A stretch of 64,000 bases of DNA from positions 62,001 to 126,000 of the forward strand of contig NZ_KB907344.1 of assembly GCF_000381985.1 (NCBI RefSeq), given 5' to 3'. The notes beneath the pieces are model-generated. The model was not told where the DNA came from, searched no databases, and saw only the letters and a list, made by a program, of their open reading frames with translations. Shown piece by piece: positions 56,899-64,000 of this stretch. The position numbers and the translations under genes are program-made. The stretch's first letter is position 1; the number at the start of each line of letters is the position of its first letter. Source of the stretch: Novispirillum itersonii subsp. itersonii ATCC 12639. GTDB lineage: Bacteria > Pseudomonadota > Alphaproteobacteria > Rhodospirillales > Rhodospirillaceae.

Positions 56899-56911
56899 GC
56901 GGTTGACGGCA

Positions 56912-56981
56912 GGGGCGCTTTTTCAGGCGCCCTTCTGCTGCCCCCTTGCCGGTTTCCGCAGACTGCCCCACCTTGGTGGGG
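56912..56981 (+). terminator. Two hairpins after flgE
   Basis: GGGCGC / GCGCCC (56913-56932, T-rich loop) and CCCCACC / GGTGGGG (56966-56981) in tandem before the next gene. The T-tracts after them are short. Confidence 0.6.
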
Positions 56982-57013
56982 CCGTTTCGCTTTGTGGATC
57001 CCGGACCTGACAG

Positions 57014-58210
57014 ATGACCGATGGCGCACCGCTGACCCTCTCCGTCCACCCGTCGATCCGGGCTATTCCCGCTGCGGCATGGGATGCCTGCGCCGGAGGG
57101 GATAACCCCTTCGTCAGCCACGCCTTTCTGTCAATCCTCGAAGACTCCGGCTCCGCCTGTGCCGAAACCGGATGGCAGCCCTGCCCCCTGACCCTGACCG
57201 ACGTGGACGGGACGGTGGTGGCCTGTGCCCCGCTATACCTGAAAAGCCATTCCTACGGCGAATATGTCTTCGACTGGTCGTGGGCCGATGCCTTCCAGCG
57301 GGCGGGAGGCGCGTATTACCCCAAGTTTCAGTGTGCGGTGCCCTTTACCCCGGCCACCGGGCCGCGCCTGCTGACCGGCGCCGCGACCGGAGAACGGCGG
57401 CGGATCCTGCAACAGACGCTGGCTGACGGTATGATCGCACTCGCAGGGGCCAATGAGGCCTCCTCGGTCCATATCACATTCCCGACAGACGGTGAGGTGG
57501 CAGCCCTGAGCGGGCATAACCGGCTGCGGCACCGTACCGGCATCCAGTTCCACTGGATCAATGAGGGGTACGACAGTTTCGACGGCTTCCTTGCCGCCCT
57601 GAATTCCCGCAAGCGCAAAACCCTGCGGAAAGAGCGGGAGAAGGCCAATGCGCAGGGGGTCCGCTTCCTGACCCTGAGCGGAAAGGACATCACCCCCCGC
57701 CACTGGCAGGCCTTCTACGGCTTCTATCTGGCAACCGTGGACCGTAAATGGTCAAACGCCTATCTGACCGAACGCTTTTTCACCCTGCTGGGAGAGCGGA
57801 TGGCCGACAGCGTGGTGCTGGTGATGGGGGAAGACGAACGCACCGGCGAGCTGGTCTGCGGGGCCCTGAACCTGCGGGGCGCCGACACCCTGTATGGCCG
57901 CAACTGGGGGGCCACCGAACAGGCGAAATTCCTGCACTTTGAGACCTGCTATTACCGCGCCATTGAGTATGCCATCGCCCACGGCCTGAAGCGGGTGGAA
58001 GCCGGGGCACAGGGCGGCCATAAGCTGCTGCGCGGCTATCGTCCGGTCCTCACCCATTCCCTGCACTGGATCGCTCATCCCGGTCTGGAAAGTGCCGTCA
58101 GCCGGGCCCTGCGGCAGGAGCGGGCCGAGATCACCCGGACACTGGCGGAGATGGAGGCTGACAGCCCCTTCCGGCAGGAGCAGACCGCCACCGCAGAGGA
58201 GAGCCCCTGA
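57014..58210 (+). CDS. COG3146-type acetyltransferase-fold protein
   Basis: 398-residue protein of the GNAT/FemX-like group called 'peptidogalycan biosynthesis' (DUF482). Typical blocks: FVSHAFLSILEDSGSACAETGWQP, HSYGEYVFDWSWADAFQRAGGAYYPKFQCAVPFTPATGPRLL, and LYGRNWGATEQAKFLHFETCYYRAIEYAIAHGLKRVEAGAQGGHKLLRGYRPVLTHS. The name is historical and the true reaction is not known. The next gene starts at the last base of its stop. Confidence 0.88.
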   Translation: MTDGAPLTLSVHPSIRAIPAAAWDACAGGDNPFVSHAFLSILEDSGSACAETGWQPCPLTLTDVDGTVVACAPLYLKSHSYGEYVFDWSWADAFQRAGGAYYPKFQCAVPFTPATGPRLLTGAATGERRRILQQTLADGMIALAGANEASSVHITFPTDGEVAALSGHNRLRHRTGIQFHWINEGYDSFDGFLAALNSRKRKTLRKEREKANAQGVRFLTLSGKDITPRHWQAFYGFYLATVDRKWSNAYLTERFFTLLGERMADSVVLVMGEDERTGELVCGALNLRGADTLYGRNWGATEQAKFLHFETCYYRAIEYAIAHGLKRVEAGAQGGHKLLRGYRPVLTHSLHWIAHPGLESAVSRALRQERAEITRTLAEMEADSPFRQEQTATAEESP

Positions 58211-58791
58211 TGCCATCCCCCCTTTCCGCCGCCGATCTGGGAGCCCTGCGGAAGGCCGTCCTGACCTTCTGGTTTCAGGGCCAGCCGGAGCAGATCAATC
58301 CGGCCTGGTTCACCAAAGACCCCGCTTTTGATCGCCTGATTGCCGGACAGTTCAGCGCTGCGGTTGACGCCGCTGCCGCCGGGGCAGCCGATGCCCTGAT
58401 GAACGACCCGGACGGGGCCCTTGCCCTGTGTATTCTGCTCGATCAGTTTCCCCGCAATCTATACCGGGGCAGCGCCCGGGCCTTTAGCTGCGATGCCAAA
58501 GCGCTGGCCGTGGCCCGGCAGGCGGTTGCCGATGGCTTTGACCGCCCGATGCCGGTGGCACAGCGGATGTTTCTGTACCTGCCCTATGAGCACAGCGAAG
58601 ACCCGGCAGTGCAGCAGGCCTCGCTGCGGCTGTTCGCCAGCCTCGGCAATGCCGAGCTGCTGCTGTATGCCCGCCGCCATGCCGAGATCATCGCCCGCTT
58701 TGGCCGTTACCCGCACCGCAACGCCGCCCTTGGCCGGGTCAGCACACCGGAGGAAGACGCGTTCCTGCAGGAACCCGGATCATCCTTTTAA
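58210..58791 (+). CDS. DUF924 family protein
   Basis: 193 residues, all-alpha TPR-like DUF924 fold: VLTFWFQGQPEQINPAWFTKDPAFDRLIAGQF, ILLDQFPRNLYRGSARAFSCDAKAL, MFLYLPYEHSEDPAVQQ and FGRYPHRNAALGRVSTPEEDAFL. Function unknown. The TGATG overlap with the preceding gene indicates translational coupling. Confidence 0.92.
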   Translation: MPSPLSAADLGALRKAVLTFWFQGQPEQINPAWFTKDPAFDRLIAGQFSAAVDAAAAGAADALMNDPDGALALCILLDQFPRNLYRGSARAFSCDAKALAVARQAVADGFDRPMPVAQRMFLYLPYEHSEDPAVQQASLRLFASLGNAELLLYARRHAEIIARFGRYPHRNAALGRVSTPEEDAFLQEPGSSF

Positions 58792-58799
58792 CCCCGTCC

Positions 58800-59819
58800 C
58801 TACAACAGCGGATGGGCCGGGCGAGTCAGCATATCGGCCAGCAGGCTCAGGCCCATCACCAGCAGCAGGAGCCCACCGGCAAGGGCGAAACCCCAGCCCC
58901 AGCGGGCCGCCGATCCTGCCCCGGCCGCCGCCAGACGGTCTGCCAGATGCCGCGAGCCGCGCGCCAGTGCCGCCAGCAGGGCCACGGTGATGCCGGTGCC
59001 CAGTGCCATCGCATACGCCGCCGCAATCCCCGCCCCCCACAGCTTGAGCCCAAACGCCAGAACCAGAACCAGAATCGCCCCGGTGCAGGGCCGCAGCCCG
59101 ACCGCCACCGCCGTCACCGCCGCCTGAAGCGGTGATGACGTCAGGTCAGGAGCAGGCAGGTGGCTATGCCCGCAGGCGGCATGATCGGCCACAGGATCAT
59201 GCTCATGGTCATGATGGTGATCGTGAGAAGGGTGATCATGACCGCAGTCCTGCGGATGGCCCTGATGGTGATGGTGATGGTGATGGTGGTGACCACAGGC
59301 CACCACCGGCTGACCCGGACGGTTGCGCCAGCAGCGCCACAGCAGCAGCAGACCAACCCCGGCAATGGCGGCGGCACTGACAGGCTCCATCAGGGCTTCC
59401 GCCTCACGCGCAGCCCAGCGCGCCCCGTTTTGCAGCAGCAGAAACGCCCCGCCGACCAGCACCACGGCTGAAGTGCCCTGCACCATCGCCGCCAGCATCG
59501 CCATCCACAGCGACCGCCGCAGGGCATCCCCGGATGCGGCGGCATAGGTGGCGATCACCGCCTTGCCATGCCCCGGCCCGACCGCATGAAACACCCCGTA
59601 GCCAAAACTGACCGCCAGCAGCACCAGCGTCGGCACCAGACCGCCGCCACCATCGTTCAGGCTGCGGACGGCGGCAGCCAGATCACTGTGCAGCGTCCGT
59701 TGCAGATCAGACAGGGCAAACACAAGCGCGGTCAGCCCCGATTCCGACGCCAACGCCTGACGGCTGACCGCCACCGCCGCCAGCAGGCCCGGCACAACAA
59801 ACCGACAGATGCGCCTCAT
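58800..59819 (-). CDS. Nickel/cobalt transporter, NicO (RcnA/NixA-like) family
   Basis: 339-residue polytopic protein. The family motif HAVGPGHGKAVIA (His79 region) lies in an early helix and GLRPCTGAILVLVLAF in a later one. Between them residues 176-220 form a very His-rich cytoplasmic or periplasmic loop (about 22 His). NicO proteins move Ni2+ or Co2+, RcnA as exporter. It follows the DUF1007 gene with a 4-base overlap; DUF1007-NicO pairs are common in alphaproteobacteria and may handle zinc or nickel. Confidence 0.9.
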   Translation of the reverse strand: MRRICRFVVPGLLAAVAVSRQALASESGLTALVFALSDLQRTLHSDLAAAVRSLNDGGGGLVPTLVLLAVSFGYGVFHAVGPGHGKAVIATYAAASGDALRRSLWMAMLAAMVQGTSAVVLVGGAFLLLQNGARWAAREAEALMEPVSAAAIAGVGLLLLWRCWRNRPGQPVVACGHHHHHHHHHQGHPQDCGHDHPSHDHHHDHEHDPVADHAACGHSHLPAPDLTSSPLQAAVTAVAVGLRPCTGAILVLVLAFGLKLWGAGIAAAYAMALGTGITVALLAALARGSRHLADRLAAAGAGSAARWGWGFALAGGLLLLVMGLSLLADMLTRPAHPLL

Positions 59820-60511
59820 TGTCCGGCTCCTTCCGTGCCACAGGTCAGGGTCATCACCCGGGCAAACGCAAAACCGATGCCTTCAGTCCCCGGCTTGATG
59901 TCTTTCGGTACGTTCTTATCCGGCACCAGTGTCGGCCCCCCCATCAGGGGCCGACTCGGCGGCTCCTGCGGCAGACTGGTTTCAACCCGGCAATCCGGCT
60001 GCGGCGGGGACAGGGTCAGGGCACGGCCATCCGCCGGATCAACACCGATGAACAGCGTCGGGTCATAGCCGCGCAACAGCAGCGGCCCGTCCGTCAGCGG
60101 CACCGGCCTGACCAGCGGCACGGTGAACCGGAAAACCAGACGGTCCTTTTCCATCGTTGCCCGGCGCTCTGTCACCACCCCGACGGCAACCCGGCGGTCC
60201 CGCCCGCTGCCCTGCCGCAGATCAAGGTAATAGTGCCACTCCCTCAGGCGGGTGATGGCCCCGTCGATCAGCTCCTGCAGTTCATCAGGCGACAGCGTAT
60301 GGTCCTGATTGGTGTCGATGATATCAACCGATGCCTGCGAATAGATCTCATCGAACGTCCATTCCACCGCCACCGCCCGCACCGTCCGGTCCGGTCCGAC
60401 CTGCATCTGGTAGCGGGCATCAATCCACACATGGGGATGCGCCTGTGCGGGCTGTGCCCCCCAGACCCCCGCAGCCAGCGCCAGCCCCCAAGCCCATTGG
60501 CGGACCATCAT
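59816..60511 (-). CDS. DUF1007 family periplasmic protein
   Basis: 231 residues from the ATG at 60511, which overlaps the CGNR gene stop. Signal peptide ends near AQAHPHVW; the mature N-terminus HPHVWID is the hallmark of DUF1007 and a probable metal site. An EF-hand-like loop (DTNQDHTLSPDELQELI) follows. Family proteins accompany NicO-type transporters and likely deliver or sense the metal. Last-but-one gene of the CGNR-DUF1007-NicO operon. Confidence 0.88.
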   Translation of the reverse strand: MMVRQWAWGLALAAGVWGAQPAQAHPHVWIDARYQMQVGPDRTVRAVAVEWTFDEIYSQASVDIIDTNQDHTLSPDELQELIDGAITRLREWHYYLDLRQGSGRDRRVAVGVVTERRATMEKDRLVFRFTVPLVRPVPLTDGPLLLRGYDPTLFIGVDPADGRALTLSPPQPDCRVETSLPQEPPSRPLMGGPTLVPDKNVPKDIKPGTEGIGFAFARVMTLTCGTEGAGQ

Positions 60512-61167
60512 TCTCCACATTCCTCCTGCTCCGGCCTCAGGCGACGGATGGCACGGTGCCGCCCGGCCTTGGCCCGGTTTCCGCAAACAGCCATATCACA
60601 CCAGCGGCGGCGGCCATTGCGGGTGGTATCCAGAAACAGCCAGCCACAGTCCTTGCCCGGGCAGCACCGCAACCGGTCCGGCGGGACAGCGGTCAACAGC
60701 GGCAGCGCTGCCGTCACCAGCGGACCGAGAATAGCCGCCCCGCCGCCCTGCGGCCAGTGCCAGCCCAGCGCCGGGGCTGCCGGGCTGCCGGACACCCCCC
60801 GCAATGCCGCAACCTCCAGACAGCGCCCATGCTCGGCAGCAATCACCCTGACATCCGCCGGGTCCGGCGTCTGCCGCCGGGCCGCGCACAGCAGCGTCCG
60901 GTACAGGGCCTCGCGCAGGGCAATCGCCCGCCTTAGATCCTTGCCGCTGACCACCCCGACCGGCAGGTCAGGGGCAATCACCCCGGCGTGTACGGCCCAT
61001 GCGGCCAGATCAGCCGGTTGCTGCAAATGGTCAAGCCACTGGGCACTCCCCCGGCCACTGCTGGTATTGGTGAAATCCAGTACCGGATGATTCCCGAGCA
61101 GATGCAACGTCGCTGCCCGTGAGGGATGCTCGATCGGCCCGCACCCCCCGCATTGATCCGTTTCCAT
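60508..61167 (-). CDS. ABATE/CGNR zinc-finger regulator
   Basis: 219 residues. N-terminal ABATE domain (HLLGNHPVLDFTNTSSGRGSAQWLDHLQQPADL) and C-terminal CGNR zinc finger with ligands in RCCPGKDCGWLFLDTTRNGRRRWCDMAVCGNRAKAGRHR. These are stress-linked transcription regulators of unknown targets. GGAGG lies upstream of the ATG pair at 61167-61170. It precedes DUF1007 and NicO, so it probably regulates metal genes and possibly itself through the adjacent palindrome. Confidence 0.9.
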   Translation of the reverse strand: METDQCGGCGPIEHPSRAATLHLLGNHPVLDFTNTSSGRGSAQWLDHLQQPADLAAWAVHAGVIAPDLPVGVVSGKDLRRAIALREALYRTLLCAARRQTPDPADVRVIAAEHGRCLEVAALRGVSGSPAAPALGWHWPQGGGAAILGPLVTAALPLLTAVPPDRLRCCPGKDCGWLFLDTTRNGRRRWCDMAVCGNRAKAGRHRAIRRLRPEQEECGE

Positions 61168-61185
61168 CATCCCCTCCGCCCAAGA

Positions 61186-61215
61186 GTAACCATTAAAAAG
61201 CATTTTAACAGTTAC
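61186..61215. promoter_or_regulatory. 30-bp inverted repeat between CGNR operon and DUF2066-like gene
   Basis: Arms of 13 bases (GTAACCATTAAAA / TTTTAACAGTTAC) with 2 mismatches around a 4-base centre (AGCA). AT-rich and 19-52 bases from the CGNR and DUF2066-like starts, so well placed as an operator. Confidence 0.6.
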
Positions 61216-61266
61216 CCGAATCCTCTTACACTGTCACCATTACCGTTACCCGAGGGAGAGCCCACC

Positions 61267-62058
61267 ATGATCACCCGCCTGTGTCAGGCCCTGACAGTGG
61301 GCCTTGGCCTTGCCATCCCTGTTCTTACGGCCCCGGCCCCCGCCGTTGCCCGCCCGGTGTCCGCAGATCCGGCATTTTATACCGGAGAAGCCATTATCAC
61401 CGGCCGCGACATCCCTTCAGAGCGGCTGCGCGGCTATCAGATCGCTCTGCCACAGGTGGTTGCCAAAGTCTCCGGCGACAGCCATCTGGCCGCCAGCCCG
61501 GCGGTGCAGGCCGCCCTTGGCCAGGCGGACAGCATGGTCCGGGACGCCAGCTTTATCGACCGCCTGGCGAAAAAGAAGCTGATGGACGAACAGGGCACAC
61601 GGGAACGCAGCTTTCTGATGACCGTCCGGTTTGATCCGGCAGCCGTCGACCGGCTGATCCGGGCAGCCGGACGGCAGCCATGGCCAGAGCCCCGGCCCAC
61701 GGTGCGGGTGTCGCTGCGCATCACCGATACGGTCGGCCCCTTCCTGCTGACCACCGACAGCCCGCGCGGCACCGGGCAGAGGGAGGTCATCACCGATGTC
61801 GCCCGCCGGATCGGCCTGCCGGTGATCCTGCCGGACGATGGCAGCCTGCCCCCGCCAACCCCGGCGATTCTGACCGGGGAGATGGTGATCCGCCCGGAGG
61901 GAGGCTGGACCACAGTCTGGACCCTTGTCGCCGCCAGCCTGCCCCGCCCGGTGACATGGTCAAGCCCGCCCGGCACCTTTGACCGCGCCCTCGCCGACGG
62001 TCTGGAAGAGACATCTCGCGCCCTCAGCCCCATGGCCTCAGCCGTCCTCCCCCGCTGA
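61267..62058 (+). CDS. DUF2066-like exported protein
   Basis: 263 residues. Signal peptide (cut near AVARPVSA, about residue 30), then YTGEAIITGRDIPSERLRGYQIALPQVVAKVSGD and a DEQGTRERSFLMTVRFDPAAVDRLIRAAG block characteristic of DUF2066. Function unknown. The ATG at 61267 has GGGAGAG upstream. It diverges from the CGNR-DUF1007-NicO operon. Confidence 0.75.
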   Translation: MITRLCQALTVGLGLAIPVLTAPAPAVARPVSADPAFYTGEAIITGRDIPSERLRGYQIALPQVVAKVSGDSHLAASPAVQAALGQADSMVRDASFIDRLAKKKLMDEQGTRERSFLMTVRFDPAAVDRLIRAAGRQPWPEPRPTVRVSLRITDTVGPFLLTTDSPRGTGQREVITDVARRIGLPVILPDDGSLPPPTPAILTGEMVIRPEGGWTTVWTLVAASLPRPVTWSSPPGTFDRALADGLEETSRALSPMASAVLPR

Positions 62059-62238
62059 CCCCTTCCGCAGCCATCATTAATTTTTCATCGCCTTTTCAGA
62101 TAGATACCCTGCCCTTTTCTCCCACAGGCGATTTCCCGCTTGCGGTCTGAGCCATCCGGCCTATTATCACAACCAGAGCGGGTTACATTCAGAACAAACC
62201 ACCAAAAAAGACATCCACCTTCTGTTTACGGACCTTCC

Positions 62239-63192
62239 ATGCAAGGCCCTATCTTTCAAAGCGTTGCCCTGACACTCTGGGGGAACGCGGTGCTGCTGTC
62301 CGCAGACCGGGGCGGACTGACCCCCATCGGGTCTGTGCTGCCTGCCGACCACAGTACGCGGCGGGACTGTGCCTCCATCCGGTTCGTGACCCTGCATCCC
62401 GACGGCAGACGCTGGCAGGAGCAGGTCTATGCCGACACGCCGGAACAATGGCTGACCCGCCTTCGGTCAGAAGGGGTCACCCGCCTGCGTCTGCATTATC
62501 TCAGCCCCCCGCCGGATACCGGCACCGGGGCACCCCACGGCACCCCACAGCCGGGCGCAGCACCAGACAGCCAGCCCCGGGGCGAACGCTGGCTGATCGA
62601 AGCCGCCCACCCCGGTGGGTCGGATATCTGGCAGGGCCGCTGGCACCGTGGCCCGGGAGAGGCCACCGCAGCCCTGCCGGAGCATCTGTGGACAGACCGG
62701 ATCTGGTCGGCAACCTATGGACGGATCGCCCAAGGGTTCCGCCCCCCGCCGGTCGATCTGATCCACCCGGTCCGCCTGCATGACAGCCTGTCTGATACCG
62801 TACAGGGCTGTCTGGCACTGGCCCGTCGCCACGATCACCTCCGGGCCGTCACCCTGTTTGATCTGGCCCTGAGAAAACTGACATCCCAGACCCCGGAAGC
62901 CGGACTGACATACCCCGACCTTCTGCCGCCATCGGCACCGGAGGCAGACACCCTGCCTGTCCGGCGTCTTCTGGCCTGCGCCCAGATGCTGTGGGATACC
63001 GCCCGCGACCCGCTGCCAGCGGAGCCCCCCGCCACCATGACAGGCGAAGAGTGGGCGAACTGGGCCGCCCTGCATCATGCCCTGCGTCAGGGCCTGATTC
63101 AGGCCGTTCTGTATGCCGCCAATCGGGAGCCGGTTTTTGACCGGACCGACCGGACCGCCGGACGGTGGCGACGCTGGTGGCCGTTCCGTTAA
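62239..63192 (+). CDS. Hypothetical protein
   Basis: 317 residues from the ATG at 62239 ([21 protein letters not shown]). No signal peptide, membrane helix or known motif. N-terminal half is mixed alpha/beta with a Pro-rich insert (about 95-125); the C-terminal half is helical ([24 protein letters not shown]) and ends in a basic WRRWWPFR tail. GC3 is like its neighbours. A frame open from 62140 is possible but has no Shine-Dalgarno. It converges on mutS with 2 overlapping-range bases. Confidence 0.75.
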   Translation: MQGPIFQSVALTLWGNAVLLSADRGGLTPIGSVLPADHSTRRDCASIRFVTLHPDGRRWQEQVYADTPEQWLTRLRSEGVTRLRLHYLSPPPDTGTGAPHGTPQPGAAPDSQPRGERWLIEAAHPGGSDIWQGRWHRGPGEATAALPEHLWTDRIWSATYGRIAQGFRPPPVDLIHPVRLHDSLSDTVQGCLALARRHDHLRAVTLFDLALRKLTSQTPEAGLTYPDLLPPSAPEADTLPVRRLLACAQMLWDTARDPLPAEPPATMTGEEWANWAALHHALRQGLIQAVLYAANREPVFDRTDRTAGRWRRWWPFR

Positions 63193-64000
63193 TCCGCCTG
63201 TCCTGCCGCAGACTGCGCCGCCAGCGCCGCTTTCAGGGTATACAGCTGCTCCAGCGCCGCCCGGGGGGACAGATCATCGGGATTGATAGCCCGCAGCGTG
63301 GCCAGCGCTTCAGCCTCCGGCCCTGACAGCACCGTCGCGGCCGGTTCCGCCGCCACGGGCGTCTCCTTCGCCCGCTTCAGGGCCACGGCGAACAGCGGCA
63401 GATCATCGGCCAGACGGGTGACCGCGCTGCCCTGCTCCCCGCTTTCCAGCGTTTTCAGCACCTCTTCCGCCCGGTGAATCACTGCCGCCGGCAACCCGGC
63501 CAGACGCGCGACGTGAATACCGTAAGACCGGTCAGCAGCCCCGGCGATTACCTCATGCAGGAAGATGATTGACCCTTTCCACTCCTTAACCTTCATCGAA
63601 TGGCAGGACACCTGCGGCAGCTTGGCCGCCAGCGCGGTCAGCTCGTGATAATGGGTGGCGAACAGGGCCCGGCAGCGGTTGACCTCATGCAGATTCTCCA
63701 CCGTTGCCCACGCGATCGACAGGCCGTCGAAAGTGGCGGTGCCCCGCCCGATTTCATCAAGGATCACCAGCGACCGTTCGGTTGCCTGATTGAGGATAGC
63801 GGCGGTTTCCACCATCTCGACCATAAAGGTTGACCGGCCCCGGGCCAGATCATCAGCAGCCCCGACCCGGCTGAACAGACGGTCCACCACCCCGATTTCC
63901 GCCGAACGGGCGGGAACGAAGCTGCCCATCTGCGCCAGCAGAACAATCAGTGCATTCTGCCGCAGGAAGGTCGATTTACCGGCCATATTGGGGCCGGTCA
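63189..64000 (-). CDS. mutS: DNA mismatch repair protein MutS, 5' part missing
   Basis: The C-terminal about 270 residues; the gene runs off the right edge. Walker [11 protein letters not shown] sits at the edge, followed by [29 protein letters not shown], Walker [12 protein letters not shown] and FATHYHEL. This is the ATPase domain that powers mismatch signalling; the tail after about residue 190 is the helix-turn-helix/beta-clamp region. The family's usual GRGTSTFDG reads GRGTATFDG here. Confidence 0.97.
   Translation of the reverse strand, partial: TGPNMAGKSTFLRQNALIVLLAQMGSFVPARSAEIGVVDRLFSRVGAADDLARGRSTFMVEMVETAAILNQATERSLVILDEIGRGTATFDGLSIAWATVENLHEVNRCRALFATHYHELTALAAKLPQVSCHSMKVKEWKGSIIFLHEVIAGAADRSYGIHVARLAGLPAAVIHRAEEVLKTLESGEQGSAVTRLADDLPLFAVALKRAKETPVAAEPAATVLSGPEAEALATLRAINPDDLSPRAALEQLYTLKAALAAQSAAGQAD

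Overview
The window reads as a contiguous piece of a high-GC chromosome from an alphaproteobacterium, most likely a motile, PHA-storing member of the Rhodospirillales. This rests on gene content: a phasin and a BktB-type thiolase, three methyl-accepting chemotaxis proteins, a hook protein behind a sigma-54-type promoter, a complete iscR-suf operon, a FixJ-like regulator with a MASE1 kinase, and the alphaproteobacterial order aroQ-accB-accC. I see no insertion sequence, prophage, CRISPR array, rRNA or tRNA. Nearly all sequence is coding, with many 1-4 base stop/start overlaps inside operons.

Layout. 0-4.4 kb: peptide/opine-type ABC importer (SBP, two permeases, ATPase running off the left edge). 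4.8-8.3 kb: Cache-domain chemoreceptor, Lrp-LysE exporter pair, phasin behind a probable PhaR operator. 8.4-12.8 kb: envelope/ribosome block like the E. coli yraLMNP region (rsmI, yraN, a DolP-like BON lipoprotein, divergent lpoA-like gene) with a SirB1 protein. 12.8-21.6 kb: AraC regulator, VOC protein, GT9 glycosyltransferase, ppa, a second chemoreceptor, bktB, serA, ridA. 21.65-22.33 kb: a structured stretch without a convincing gene. 22.3-25.5 kb: YbiB-like protein, DUF2834 membrane protein, a hemerythrin-type protein and an unknown. 25.8-28.3 kb: four consecutive lipoprotein genes (CsgG, a small unknown, DUF4810, DUF799).

28.4-33 kb: CbiX-like chelatase, third chemoreceptor, secreted TIM-barrel glycosidase. 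33-39.3 kb: iscR-sufBCDS-sufT-sufA with a promoter and overlapping palindrome. 39.3-46.3 kb: two-component system, tandem universal stress protein, Kef-type antiporter, GT4 glycosyltransferase. 46.3-54.2 kb: aat, then PNPOx-like, GST, LysR, an RTG-type class A beta-lactamase with a divergent AmpR-like regulator, then accC-accB-aroQ. The beta-lactamase block lies between aat and accC, genes that are usually adjacent in alphaproteobacteria. 54.4-64 kb: thiS-thiG, flgE, an acetyltransferase-like protein, DUF924, a CGNR regulator-DUF1007-NicO metal operon, a DUF2066-like protein, an unknown protein and the 3' part of mutS.

All functional calls come from motif reading and family memory; no search was run. 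The regulatory sites (PhaR box, suf operator, sigma-54 promoter, LysR box, 30-bp palindrome) are sequence matches, not demonstrated sites.
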